Assembly (NCBI GenBank): GCA_947495125.1
Contig: CANLXL010000001.1
Coordinates: forward strand, 682,001-746,000
Direction: 5' to 3'
From: an uncultured Flaviramulus sp.
Lineage (GTDB): Bacteria; Bacteroidota; Bacteroidia; Flavobacteriales; Flavobacteriaceae
Length of the DNA stretch: 64,000 nt
Made by a program: the position numbers and the translations under genes. Positions 18,118 to 26,798 of the stretch are shown here, piece after piece; position 1 is the stretch's first letter, and every line of letters starts with the position of its first letter. Under the pieces are notes generated by a model, which searched no databases, had not been told where the DNA came from, and saw only the letters and a program-made list of their open reading frames with translations.

Positions 18118-19476
18118 ATGAAAAAAATATTCAATATATATATATTCTCCATGTTCATAGCTTTCACCAGTTGTGATGACTATTTGGATGTTGAACCCAT
18201 TGGCCTCGTTGTCCCTGAAAATGTAGAACATTTCGATTTATTATTAAACGGTGAACGAAATATCGTATTTACTTCAGATCAAGATGATTTGGTTATATCT
18301 GCCGATGATTTTGTACTAAGCTCTTTCGGGTTTGGTAATTTAGAGGATCCGAGCAATCAAAATTTACAGTTGTTTTCGTGGAACTCAGACTTATATAAAG
18401 ATTCAGATCCCAAACAAGTTTGGAGTCTGCCCTATGCCAATATTTACACGTTTAATTCGGTTATCAATGGTGTGGAAGATGCATCTTTAGCACCTGCCTA
18501 TGTTGAAGCAGATAAAGGTCGAATTAAGGCCGAAGCACAAACACAACGTGCTTTCGAATATTGGATATTGGTAAACACTTTTGCAAAACAATACGATGCC
18601 GGAACCGCAGCTTCAGATCCGGGTGTCCCTCTAGTGACCGTCGCCGATGTTTCGCAAACCACCCCACAACGATCAACAGTTCAAGACGTCTATGATTTTA
18701 TTTTAAAAGATCTTGAAGACGCTGTGGCAAGTTTGTCTTCAGAATCCGTTAATATAGGGCGTCCTTCAAGAGGAGCGGCTTACGCCATGTTAAGTCGTGT
18801 GAAATTATATATGGGAGCATATGCCGAGGCTATCACTTATGCCGATCTCGCACTCAGTGAAAATAATTTTATAGCAGATTATACGGTTAGTATCGACGAT
18901 TTAGAAGATGAAAATTATATGCGAAAAATGATGGGCGTAGGTTTGGGCTTCAGAGGTGGACCACTTACCTCTGCCCTGGTTGATTTATTTGACGCTACCG
19001 ATGGGCGTTTTACGGAGCTCACCAGAGATAATTGGAACGGCGATGGCACCACCATAATCACCAGTATTTTTACTCAAAGAGTCACGATTTGGCCAACGGT
19101 TCCGGAAGTTCATTTAATCAAAGCCGAATGCCATGCCCGTTTGAACAATGCTTCTGATGCTATTGCTGAGTTAAACACCTTACGTGTTAAAAGAATTCCG
19201 GCCTATACAAACTTAACGGATGCTGATTTTACCTCTGACACTGAACTATTAACTTTTACATTGGAGGAAAAAAGAAGAGAAACCTTTAGAATGAATTTAC
19301 GTTGGTTTGAGCTTAAACGCCTTAATCTGGAAACCGCCACCGCAACAACATTGATGCATACCTTACCGGATGGGGTTACCAGTTTTACCCTAACACCGGG
19401 TGCCAATAACTGGGTGTTTCCTATTCCTCAGCAAGTGCTAAATTTTGTTGACTTAGAACAAAATCCAAGAGATTGA
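18118..19476 (+). CDS. RagB/SusD-family nutrient-binding lipoprotein
   Basis: 452 aa surface lipoprotein. The signal peptide ends with the lipobox FTSC (Cys19), followed by DDYLDVEPIG, the usual SusD start. The N-terminal helical TPR-like part contains AEAQTQRAFEYWILVNTF, and the C-terminal part has VPEVHLIKAECHARL and EEKRRETFRMNLRWFELKRL, classic SusD signatures. It forms the lid over the SusC barrel encoded 19 bp upstream. It is shorter than most glycan-binding SusD proteins (500-600 aa), which fits a small-ligand system. Ends FPIPQQVLNF...NPRD. Confidence 0.94.
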   Translation: MKKIFNIYIFSMFIAFTSCDDYLDVEPIGLVVPENVEHFDLLLNGERNIVFTSDQDDLVISADDFVLSSFGFGNLEDPSNQNLQLFSWNSDLYKDSDPKQVWSLPYANIYTFNSVINGVEDASLAPAYVEADKGRIKAEAQTQRAFEYWILVNTFAKQYDAGTAASDPGVPLVTVADVSQTTPQRSTVQDVYDFILKDLEDAVASLSSESVNIGRPSRGAAYAMLSRVKLYMGAYAEAITYADLALSENNFIADYTVSIDDLEDENYMRKMMGVGLGFRGGPLTSALVDLFDATDGRFTELTRDNWNGDGTTIITSIFTQRVTIWPTVPEVHLIKAECHARLNNASDAIAELNTLRVKRIPAYTNLTDADFTSDTELLTFTLEEKRRETFRMNLRWFELKRLNLETATATTLMHTLPDGVTSFTLTPGANNWVFPIPQQVLNFVDLEQNPRD

Positions 19477-19540
19477 TTAACACATATAAACACCGTAATC
19501 ATGATAACATATGGTTATGGTGTTTACCTTAAAAAATATA

Positions 19541-20206
19541 ATGATGAAGTACCTACTAATATGCACCTTTGCCTTATTTACGTCGTACATTTCCATAAAT
19601 AATGCTCTCCAGAACTGCAAAGTAAGACTGGAAGCCATCAATAAAAAATATGAAGGCGATTGTAAAAAAGGCTATGCTCATGGCTTCGGAAAAGCATGGG
19701 GAGCATCTGATTTTTATGAAGGTAATTTTCGTAAAGGATTACCACATGGCGAAGGTTCCTATACATGGGGAAATGGTAATATATATGTGGGCAACTTTTC
19801 GAAAGGGCTCATGGATGGACAAGGGGTATTAACACTAAAAGGCGCCTCCGGTAAAGAGGATGTTAAAAAAGGTTTCTTTAAAAAAGGGGAATACATAGGA
19901 ATCTATGAAAAACCCTATAAGGTCATTTCACAAACGGGTATTAGAACCATTAAATTTAGAGAGAACAATATTCAACAAAACGAAGTAAGAATAACGGTTT
20001 ATAAAGATGGACAAATAATTACACCCTCCATTTCCATAACCGACATCAATAATACGCCTGTGGAAAATCGCAATGGAACCGTTTTAACAAATGTGGTGTT
20101 CCCTTTAAAAAGGGTCGATCTCTCTTTTAGCGTAGATTCCTTTACATATAAAGTCATTTTTGAAATCTATAAGAAAAATGACTGGGAAGTCACCTTGTCT
20201 TTATAA
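19541..20206 (+). CDS. Exported MORN-repeat protein
   Basis: 221 aa. The signal-peptide-like start MMKYLLICTFALFTSYISINNA is followed by MORN repeats (about 35-110) seen as YEGDCKKGYAHGFGKAWG, YEGNFRKGLPHGEGSYTW and YVGNFSKGLMDGQGVLTL. The C-terminal half (110-221) is beta-rich and unrecognised. An upstream in-frame ATG at 19511 would add ten residues, but ATG at 19541 or 19544 begins the hydrophobic segment. It lies 64 bp after SusD on the same strand. MORN repeats usually bind lipid or protein surfaces; the role here is unknown. Presence in a SusCD operon is uncommon. Confidence 0.8.
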   Translation: MMKYLLICTFALFTSYISINNALQNCKVRLEAINKKYEGDCKKGYAHGFGKAWGASDFYEGNFRKGLPHGEGSYTWGNGNIYVGNFSKGLMDGQGVLTLKGASGKEDVKKGFFKKGEYIGIYEKPYKVISQTGIRTIKFRENNIQQNEVRITVYKDGQIITPSISITDINNTPVENRNGTVLTNVVFPLKRVDLSFSVDSFTYKVIFEIYKKNDWEVTLSL

Positions 20207-20289
20207 AAAAAGACTTTAAAAAGCCTGAAGGTTTAGCGTATTGAATTGCACTATACCAGTACACAACTATTAATTCGAAATAAAAAAAC

Positions 20290-21444
20290 ATGAAACAAAC
20301 ACATAAAATACTTTTCTTTTCTCTTTTCACCTTATTTTTTGCCCTAAGTTGTCAGACCGAAAAAAAACATATTGAAATTACAATCGATTATTCGAAAGTA
20401 CCTGATCTCAATGGTAAATACATATATCTGAGTATTAATAAAGCCTATGAATCTCAAAAAATTGATTCTATCTTAATAGAAAAAGATAAGAAACTCCTTT
20501 TTCTAATGGACAAAAAAAGTACAGAATCGATGTTTAACATAAGCTTAAAAAAGAAATACGCACCTATTACTTCTTTTTTTGCGGGTACAAACGACGTTCA
20601 AATTGTTCTAACTAAACATAGTGATGACAATGAAATCAATGCTTCGGTAAATAGTTCGGGACCTGAACAAATAGCTTATAATAACTATTTAGAAGGTCTA
20701 AGACCTTTGAAGGCGCATCAAAATAAATTATCCAGAGAATGGCGTCTTCTGGTTAAAGAAAAAAAACATCTGATCCCCGGAGTACGACGAGTTCCGGACT
20801 CTATGTCCAGACTTGTTCGAAAACAAATAAGAAATTATTATAACGATTATATAACCAACAATAATGGAACTTCTTTATATCTGTTAAATACTGCCTTAAG
20901 GTTTACTTATAATGCCAAAGACTTGGATAGTATCTTAAATGGTTATTCTAAGAAATATCACAATGATTTTTCATATACAAACTTAGTGGAAAGAGTAGGC
21001 ATCATGAAAAACTTGGAAATTGGTGCTGTTGCTCCGGATTTTACCATGCCGGATGTTGATGGTAACCTTGTATCATTGTCATCTTATAGAGGGAAGTACG
21101 TATTACTGGATTTTTGGGCTTCATGGTGTGGTCCCTGTAGAGCGGAAAACCCTCATGTGGTTAAAGCCTACAACACCTATAAAGGTAAAGGGTTTGAAGT
21201 ACTGGGAGTTTCTTATGATTATCCTGGAAATCGCGATAAATGGCTAAAAGCTATAAAAGATGATCAATTGCCATGGACTCAATTATCCAATCTATTAGGT
21301 TGGAAAGACCCTACCAGTAAGTTGTATAATATTAGTGGTATCCCTTCTCCTTTTCTAATTGATCCTGAAGGTCGGATAATTGCAAAAAATGATAACATAC
21401 GCGGTGAAAAATTACTGGAAAAACTATCGGAGATCTATGATTGA
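20290..21444 (+). CDS. TlpA-family thioredoxin-like lipoprotein
   Basis: 384 aa. The signal peptide ends with lipobox FALSC (Cys21). A divergent DUF4369-like N-terminal region (about 28-130) with many Lys residues precedes a helical linker and a thioredoxin fold (about 243-384) carrying WCGPC (Cys280, Cys283). It resembles the two minus-strand TlpA-like genes at 9928-12350 in layout, so the locus holds three such proteins around one SusCD pair. It is last in the fecR-susC-susD-MORN series, 83 bp behind the MORN gene. Probable role: reduction or isomerisation of disulfides outside the cytoplasm, perhaps in the imported substrate; this is inference. Confidence 0.88.
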   Translation: MKQTHKILFFSLFTLFFALSCQTEKKHIEITIDYSKVPDLNGKYIYLSINKAYESQKIDSILIEKDKKLLFLMDKKSTESMFNISLKKKYAPITSFFAGTNDVQIVLTKHSDDNEINASVNSSGPEQIAYNNYLEGLRPLKAHQNKLSREWRLLVKEKKHLIPGVRRVPDSMSRLVRKQIRNYYNDYITNNNGTSLYLLNTALRFTYNAKDLDSILNGYSKKYHNDFSYTNLVERVGIMKNLEIGAVAPDFTMPDVDGNLVSLSSYRGKYVLLDFWASWCGPCRAENPHVVKAYNTYKGKGFEVLGVSYDYPGNRDKWLKAIKDDQLPWTQLSNLLGWKDPTSKLYNISGIPSPFLIDPEGRIIAKNDNIRGEKLLEKLSEIYD

Positions 21445-21621
21445 TAAGACCATTTATTCTGAGCAATAATGAACCATCCAATCTCCACTATTTTCGTTTA
21501 TAAAAATAACCCCAAGGGGTTTAAAAGATAAAATACTGTCGCATTTGGATAGGCAGTATATCTCTTTAATTTTATTTAGTCTTTGCTTTTTTTGAGTTAG
21601 TCATTATTTTACGAAAATTGC

Positions 21622-21651
21622 AAAAAAAGGGAAGTTTAATACTTCCCTTTA
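21622..21651. terminator. Bidirectional intrinsic terminator
   Basis: A perfect 10-bp stem AAAGGGAAGT / ACTTCCCTTT with a 5-nt loop lies between convergent genes. On the minus strand it runs into a T-run, so it ends the polysaccharide operon; it can also stop transcripts from the TlpA side. Confidence 0.85.
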
Positions 21652-21672
21652 TGTTTTAATAAAACTCTGTTT

Positions 21673-23958
21673 TCAGAACACAGAAACTTTAAACACACCT
21701 ACCGGTACATTTTTTCCAGGTTTTTTAAATCTAATAGTCAATGCTCCAGTCTTAACAGTTTTATCAAAGGTAATACTATTGATGGCTTGATAATTATCCT
21801 TTTTAGTATAGATTAATTGATCTCGATCGTTAAATATTTCATAATCACGCACCACAAAATGCGTCACAGATTCCGGATGCGTCATTAAAATGGATTCTAA
21901 GGCATTATCAAAATCGGCATCAAAGAATATCTTGATCTGTTTTATCGATTTGGGTTTTTCCCACGTTAAAGTCAGTTGCGGCATGGCATCATCTAAAGCA
22001 GCCACCCAGGCGTTAACCTGTCCGTTTGAAGTAGGTCGTAAGCACCCATTTTTGATCTTTTCAGGAGAAAAACAAGAAATAGAGGGAAAAACTGTCAAGG
22101 CCATATTTTTTCCATCGGGTGTTCTTTCCGGAGTCCAAAAATCGAAAGTATCAATCCCTATATGCTCAGGAGGCTCTTGCATTCCAAAATTCGATACCGC
22201 CCGATTTACTTTTTGATGAACGGTCATGATTCCTGAAAAGCGCTCATCAGATAATAACACCTCTACGGCTTCATTTTTCATAAAACATAAATAAAAGTAT
22301 CCGTCTTGGTCTACTTTTTTATCACTAATAAAAGTGACTTCCTGTTTTCCGGATATTATCTCAAATGTTTTAGATGCCATCTCGACATCAGGAGTAAAAT
22401 GTTTTTCACTCGAACTTCGTTTTAATTTTATCGTTAATGATGTGTTTTCCAACGCCTTCAGTTTTATCGTAAATGTATACTTGTTTCCTGAAGTCAAAGG
22501 AAGCATTTGAGCCATATTCGACGCTAGTGTTTTCCATGTTACCGATGTATTAATACTGCTAAGTTCAAGTGTTGATGACGACGATACACGTGCTGTTTGA
22601 ACCAGATCTTCAGCATCCGGTGTTTCAATTCCCGGGATACTTTGCCCGTCTTTATTTAATTCCAGTTGAAGGTGTCGAATGTTGTCCTGATCTGCTAATG
22701 TTCGTGGTGACCAACTATTTTTCGAACACAAAACAGCAGCTTTGCCGACGGCTTGTGCCCCATGAGCACAAGTAAGCATAACCCTGGAAGACCCAAAAGC
22801 TACATGCGATGCACTTATAATCCGTCCGGCCAGAAACAGGTTGTCTATATCTTTACTGTAATAGCATCTATAAGGGATGGTATAAATGCCTTTTCCATGC
22901 CATTGCGTGCACGAATTGTGTTTGCTATATACACCATCTGCCGGATGCAAATCCATAGCCCAGCCTCCAAAGGCTATATCATCATAATGCGGCCGTTGCT
23001 CAACAATATCTTTTTGTGACAACATATAATCCCCTTCAAATCTTCGGCTTTCCCTTTTCCCAGGAATGGTTCCAACCCATTCTAAAGTCAAATTTTCAGC
23101 ATCCGGGAATTTCCCGCTATTCTTGACATAGTCCCAAATACCATACACCACTTTCCATAGTTCAAATTTTATATCTTCAGATTGATGGATAGTATCCAAC
23201 CGTCCTCCATATTCAACCCACCATAATTTGCAGCCGTGATCATTCAGTTGATAGTTTCGTATTCTGGGTAGCTCGGCAGCATTGTCTATAGCGAATGATG
23301 GTGCCTTATAATCCACCGGTTTTCCTAAATCCTTAGTATAAAAATATAGGGAGTGCCCCAGTAAATTTCCGTAGTCTTCAATATTCGGCGCAAAGCCTTC
23401 ATCGAACTCTGCCGGAGATTCTGCTCCCATTCTAAATGATGCACCCGCCTGAAAGGCGACGATCCCGTCTCCAGAGGCATCGCAAAACAATGGTGCTTCT
23501 AAAATATAGGATGTCGAATTCTGACTACAGAATGCCTTAACACTGCCAATGCGTCTGTCACTTACCTTTTGTGTTTCATAAATGGCGGTGTTTAATAATA
23601 GTGTGATGTTGTCTTCATTGTATACTTTTTCTAAGAGAATGGTATCAAAAATTAAAGGATTACCTTCCTTATTTCTATATAAATTATCCAAAAGTATTTC
23701 ATTGATTAAACCGCCTTCTCTCGCCCAACGATTATTATTCCCCATATGAGAGGTGGCGCCTAAAGCCCATAGTCGAACTTCACTGGAGGCATTTCCCCCC
23801 AAAACCGGTCTATCCTGAACTAAGACCACTTTAATGCCATCTCGCGCTGCTGTTATGGCGGCGCAAACGCCGGACAAACCTCCTCCAATAACAATTAAAT
23901 CGGCTTTTAAGTTTATTCGTTTATTCTTTCTTTCTGTTCTAAATGCGTCTTTTATCAT
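21673..23958 (-). CDS. FAD-dependent oxidoreductase (FAD_oxidored family) with C-terminal beta domains
   Basis: 761 aa, no signal peptide, so probably cytoplasmic. The N-terminal Rossmann motif is DLIVIGGGLSGVCAAITAARDG (split here only by reading; residues about 21-42), followed by LGGNASSEVRLW, typical of the FAD_oxidored family. FAD-domain motifs continue with DASGDGIVAFQAGA and the late LFLAGRIISASHVAFGSSRVM. The last 300 residues are beta-sandwich-like, with no family recognised. It is the last gene of the operon that starts at 33316. The paralogue at 26798-28570 shares the FAD core but is exported. The substrate is unknown; possibly a released sugar acid or aldehyde. Confidence 0.85.
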   Translation of the reverse strand: MIKDAFRTERKNKRINLKADLIVIGGGLSGVCAAITAARDGIKVVLVQDRPVLGGNASSEVRLWALGATSHMGNNNRWAREGGLINEILLDNLYRNKEGNPLIFDTILLEKVYNEDNITLLLNTAIYETQKVSDRRIGSVKAFCSQNSTSYILEAPLFCDASGDGIVAFQAGASFRMGAESPAEFDEGFAPNIEDYGNLLGHSLYFYTKDLGKPVDYKAPSFAIDNAAELPRIRNYQLNDHGCKLWWVEYGGRLDTIHQSEDIKFELWKVVYGIWDYVKNSGKFPDAENLTLEWVGTIPGKRESRRFEGDYMLSQKDIVEQRPHYDDIAFGGWAMDLHPADGVYSKHNSCTQWHGKGIYTIPYRCYYSKDIDNLFLAGRIISASHVAFGSSRVMLTCAHGAQAVGKAAVLCSKNSWSPRTLADQDNIRHLQLELNKDGQSIPGIETPDAEDLVQTARVSSSSTLELSSINTSVTWKTLASNMAQMLPLTSGNKYTFTIKLKALENTSLTIKLKRSSSEKHFTPDVEMASKTFEIISGKQEVTFISDKKVDQDGYFYLCFMKNEAVEVLLSDERFSGIMTVHQKVNRAVSNFGMQEPPEHIGIDTFDFWTPERTPDGKNMALTVFPSISCFSPEKIKNGCLRPTSNGQVNAWVAALDDAMPQLTLTWEKPKSIKQIKIFFDADFDNALESILMTHPESVTHFVVRDYEIFNDRDQLIYTKKDNYQAINSITFDKTVKTGALTIRFKKPGKNVPVGVFKVSVF

Positions 23959-24013
23959 TCTTGATACTGTGCTTTTAACTTGAACTTCATTTCTTATTTC
24001 GACTCATACTATC

Positions 24014-25669
24014 TTAAGTGAAGCGAATTTTACGCCTAATCTTGGGATGGATACATGCTGATACAACTAATATTAATATGGCTACCGCGAAGACCACTTC
24101 CTGAGATTCTTTTGCTATAAACCCAAGTGCCAGGACTAGAATACCAACAACAGATAATGTAATAGTCAAGACCTTTAAACCAAAGCTATTTTGCTCTATA
24201 TCGGTATCTTCTTGGACCTCAATGTTCTTCATGATTTTATATTTTAGATAATCGTTACTTTCTTTTTTAAGCGTTCTCGCATATATATCGTAAGTTACTA
24301 ATAAAAGTAACGGAAGTATCGCTCCCAAAAGCATTTCATTTGCTCTCGATAAGGCTGTACCAAAAAAAGGCTCAGTAAAAAACTTAAAGCCAACGTTTAC
24401 CAATAAGCTTATTGCTGTAATCCATAAAATGGATTTTCCAGTATGCCATTTAGAAAATAGTGCCCAGATTGGAGGCCCATACAAAGAACAACCCGTCACA
24501 GCACCAATACTTAATACCACATTAACAATACCCCCGGCTGCAGGAACTAAAAGCGCCACTAAAATAGTACCGACACCAAATAAAAGCGTGGAAAGTTTCG
24601 CAACCCGCATCGTTGTTTTTAATGAGGCATTGGGCTTAATGATTTTGAAAATATCGTTAGTTATCACCGAGGCGGCTAAATTTAGTGTTGTATTTACCGA
24701 ACTTGCCGTAGCGAAAACCATACCACCTAACATCAACCCTAACATACCTAGTGGCAGTACTTGTTTACATATCAACAGGTAGGCGCCTTCGTTGTTCAAT
24801 CCGTCTAAGGTCGGGTTCAAAACCCGGTAAATCATGGGCGGTAACATCCAGATGAATGGGCTTAACAGATATAACCATCCAAAGGTGAGTCCAACTTTTT
24901 TTGCACTTTTAGCGTTCTTCACACTGGTATACCGTTGAACATATGCCCAATTGCCGCCGATAAAGATGGTATTATAAATAGCGAACGCCACAATAAACCA
25001 CCAGGTATATTCGCCACTGGTCCAATCAAAGAAATTCTCCGGTACGCGCTCTACAAATTGATTAAAACCTCCTACTTCCTGTAAAGACAGATATACTACT
25101 ATAAATACAGCGGCGGTTAAAATCACAAATTGAAGTACGTCGGTGATGATCACCGCCCATAAGCCTCCTACCACTGTATAGAGCAGAATTAAAAGTCCTA
25201 AAACAATAACACAGGCATTAATCGAGAATCCTGTTGAGACATTGATGATTTTTGCCACCGGGTATAAAAAGGCTCCTGAATAAGCCAGAGATAAAACGAG
25301 TATTAAATAGGTGTAGAACTTTTGAACACGATCGCCTAATCTGTTTCTAACAAACTCGGCTGCAGTCAGGCTATTGGTTCTTCTCCATGCCGGAGCAATA
25401 AGGTAAGCCACTAAAAATCCACCTAAACACATAGCCATTTGAATTGTTATAGCCACCCATCCCAATTCATAGGCAATAGAACCCCAAACTACAAAAGTGC
25501 CCGCAGAAAAGAAACTCATAAATAAGGACAAACCACTGACCGACCACGGGACATTGCCTCCTGCCGCGAAATACGATTTCATATCGGATCCCCGTTTACG
25601 AAATGCCAAACCGGCAAGTACAATGACTAATGAAAATACGATAATAACAAGGTAATCTATCTGATGCAT
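24014..25669 (-). CDS. Sodium:solute symporter family (SSS) transporter
   Basis: 551 aa integral membrane protein with about 13-14 hydrophobic helices. Diagnostic SSS features include AAGGNVPWSVSGLSLFMSFFSAGTFVVWG near the start (positions about 36-64), WRRTNSLTAAEFVRNRLG, and VVGGLWAVIITDVLQFVIL. It should carry a monosaccharide or sugar acid into the cytoplasm with sodium, downstream of the glycosidases of the same operon. It sits 55 bp before the cytoplasmic FAD oxidoreductase, which may act on its cargo. Start ATG at 25669, 13 bp behind the preceding gene. Confidence 0.93.
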   Translation of the reverse strand: MHQIDYLVIIVFSLVIVLAGLAFRKRGSDMKSYFAAGGNVPWSVSGLSLFMSFFSAGTFVVWGSIAYELGWVAITIQMAMCLGGFLVAYLIAPAWRRTNSLTAAEFVRNRLGDRVQKFYTYLILVLSLAYSGAFLYPVAKIINVSTGFSINACVIVLGLLILLYTVVGGLWAVIITDVLQFVILTAAVFIVVYLSLQEVGGFNQFVERVPENFFDWTSGEYTWWFIVAFAIYNTIFIGGNWAYVQRYTSVKNAKSAKKVGLTFGWLYLLSPFIWMLPPMIYRVLNPTLDGLNNEGAYLLICKQVLPLGMLGLMLGGMVFATASSVNTTLNLAASVITNDIFKIIKPNASLKTTMRVAKLSTLLFGVGTILVALLVPAAGGIVNVVLSIGAVTGCSLYGPPIWALFSKWHTGKSILWITAISLLVNVGFKFFTEPFFGTALSRANEMLLGAILPLLLLVTYDIYARTLKKESNDYLKYKIMKNIEVQEDTDIEQNSFGLKVLTITLSVVGILVLALGFIAKESQEVVFAVAILILVVSACIHPKIRRKIRFT

Positions 25670-25682
25670 ATGGAATCTATGG

Positions 25683-26798
25683 CTATTTATTTGTTTTTAA
25701 GAATGCGTCAATCAAATAACTATGAGCATAGTTTTTATCCTTACTAACTTTTCTTAAATTTCTTTTCATTGTATTGGTGATTCTAAGTGTGTTTTCTTCT
25801 AAGTATTTGAGGTAATGCTTCAATTGATTTTTGGTCATATTATCTAAGAAACCTGCTAAGATTTCAATAGCATCCGGGGCAGCAAATTCCAGTTTATTAA
25901 TCAATAACGTTTTCGAATTCAGATCAACTCCGGGGAACATTGTATAAAGCTGATTTGTTATCTCCTTTTCCGAATACAAATCAGTTGGTAGCTTTTTCAA
26001 AATATAGGTTCTTGTTAGTGCATTAGTACTTTTAAATATGCTTACAATTTGCTTTGAATGTACTCTAAAATCAGCTTGACTCAATTGTTTTAATCCGTAA
26101 ATTTGGTAATCCTTATACAAGGAATACAGGAAATATTCTTTGAGATCATCCGCTCCTATAGTTTCTAAGTTCTTCCTTATTTTCTTCTTAGCATCACCAT
26201 GTACCAGGTGCCATATCGTATAGCATGAATATAAACCACCTTTCACAACAGATTCCTTTATTTCCTTTTTTGTTGCTCCCGAAATACCATCCAAATCCTT
26301 TGAATTAATGTTAGATAGTGACACAGGTATTTTATCTATTAAATCGGACATTTTTCGTCGTTTGAGAACCGAATTATCATCTAGCAACAGTTTATGAAGC
26401 TTCTGATAATCTGCTTTTTCAAAAGGGTCATGTTCAAATTTGGTGAGCGGGTACTTATCATAAGTGCCATAACCAACATAGTTTCCCAACAAATTCCAAT
26501 ACACCTTGATATTTGCCAATTTGCATTCGCCATCAGCACACACGGAAGTTTCTATTTCTGAAAAGAACAATCTGGGTTCTCCGAGGCTATTAGACAATAA
26601 CCTCACCTGGTGTTCAATTTCAGTAGTTAGAGAAGTATCTGAAGATTTTACCGAAAATTCAAAAATCGACTCATCACTCTCAATATCTTTCCATTCATCG
26701 GCCATACTGAAAAACATGGGGCGATAATCAGGTTTTTTTTGCTCCTGAAACCCCATCGCCATAAAGACTACAATTATGAATGAAATCAATTTACGCAT
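25683..26798 (-). CDS. Exported protein of unknown function with flavinylation-like DGISGAT motif
   Basis: 371 aa with a signal-peptide-like start (MRKLISFIIVVFMAMGFQ). Residues 75-135 are conserved-looking (CADGECKLANIKVYWNLLGNYVGY, Cys87 and Cys92; PLTKFEHDPF). Residues 170-176 read DGISGAT, matching the Dgx(s/t)gAT signature at which ApbE attaches FMN in FMN_bind proteins; the acceptor would be Thr176. It is followed by VVKGGLYSCYTIWHLVHG. The C-terminal half is helical, HEAT-like in look. Its start codon overlaps the stop of the exported FAD oxidoreductase (TAATG), which implies translational coupling. No full FMN_bind domain is obvious to me, and no ApbE is in the window. Confidence 0.75.
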   Translation of the reverse strand: MRKLISFIIVVFMAMGFQEQKKPDYRPMFFSMADEWKDIESDESIFEFSVKSSDTSLTTEIEHQVRLLSNSLGEPRLFFSEIETSVCADGECKLANIKVYWNLLGNYVGYGTYDKYPLTKFEHDPFEKADYQKLHKLLLDDNSVLKRRKMSDLIDKIPVSLSNINSKDLDGISGATKKEIKESVVKGGLYSCYTIWHLVHGDAKKKIRKNLETIGADDLKEYFLYSLYKDYQIYGLKQLSQADFRVHSKQIVSIFKSTNALTRTYILKKLPTDLYSEKEITNQLYTMFPGVDLNSKTLLINKLEFAAPDAIEILAGFLDNMTKNQLKHYLKYLEENTLRITNTMKRNLRKVSKDKNYAHSYLIDAFLKTNK

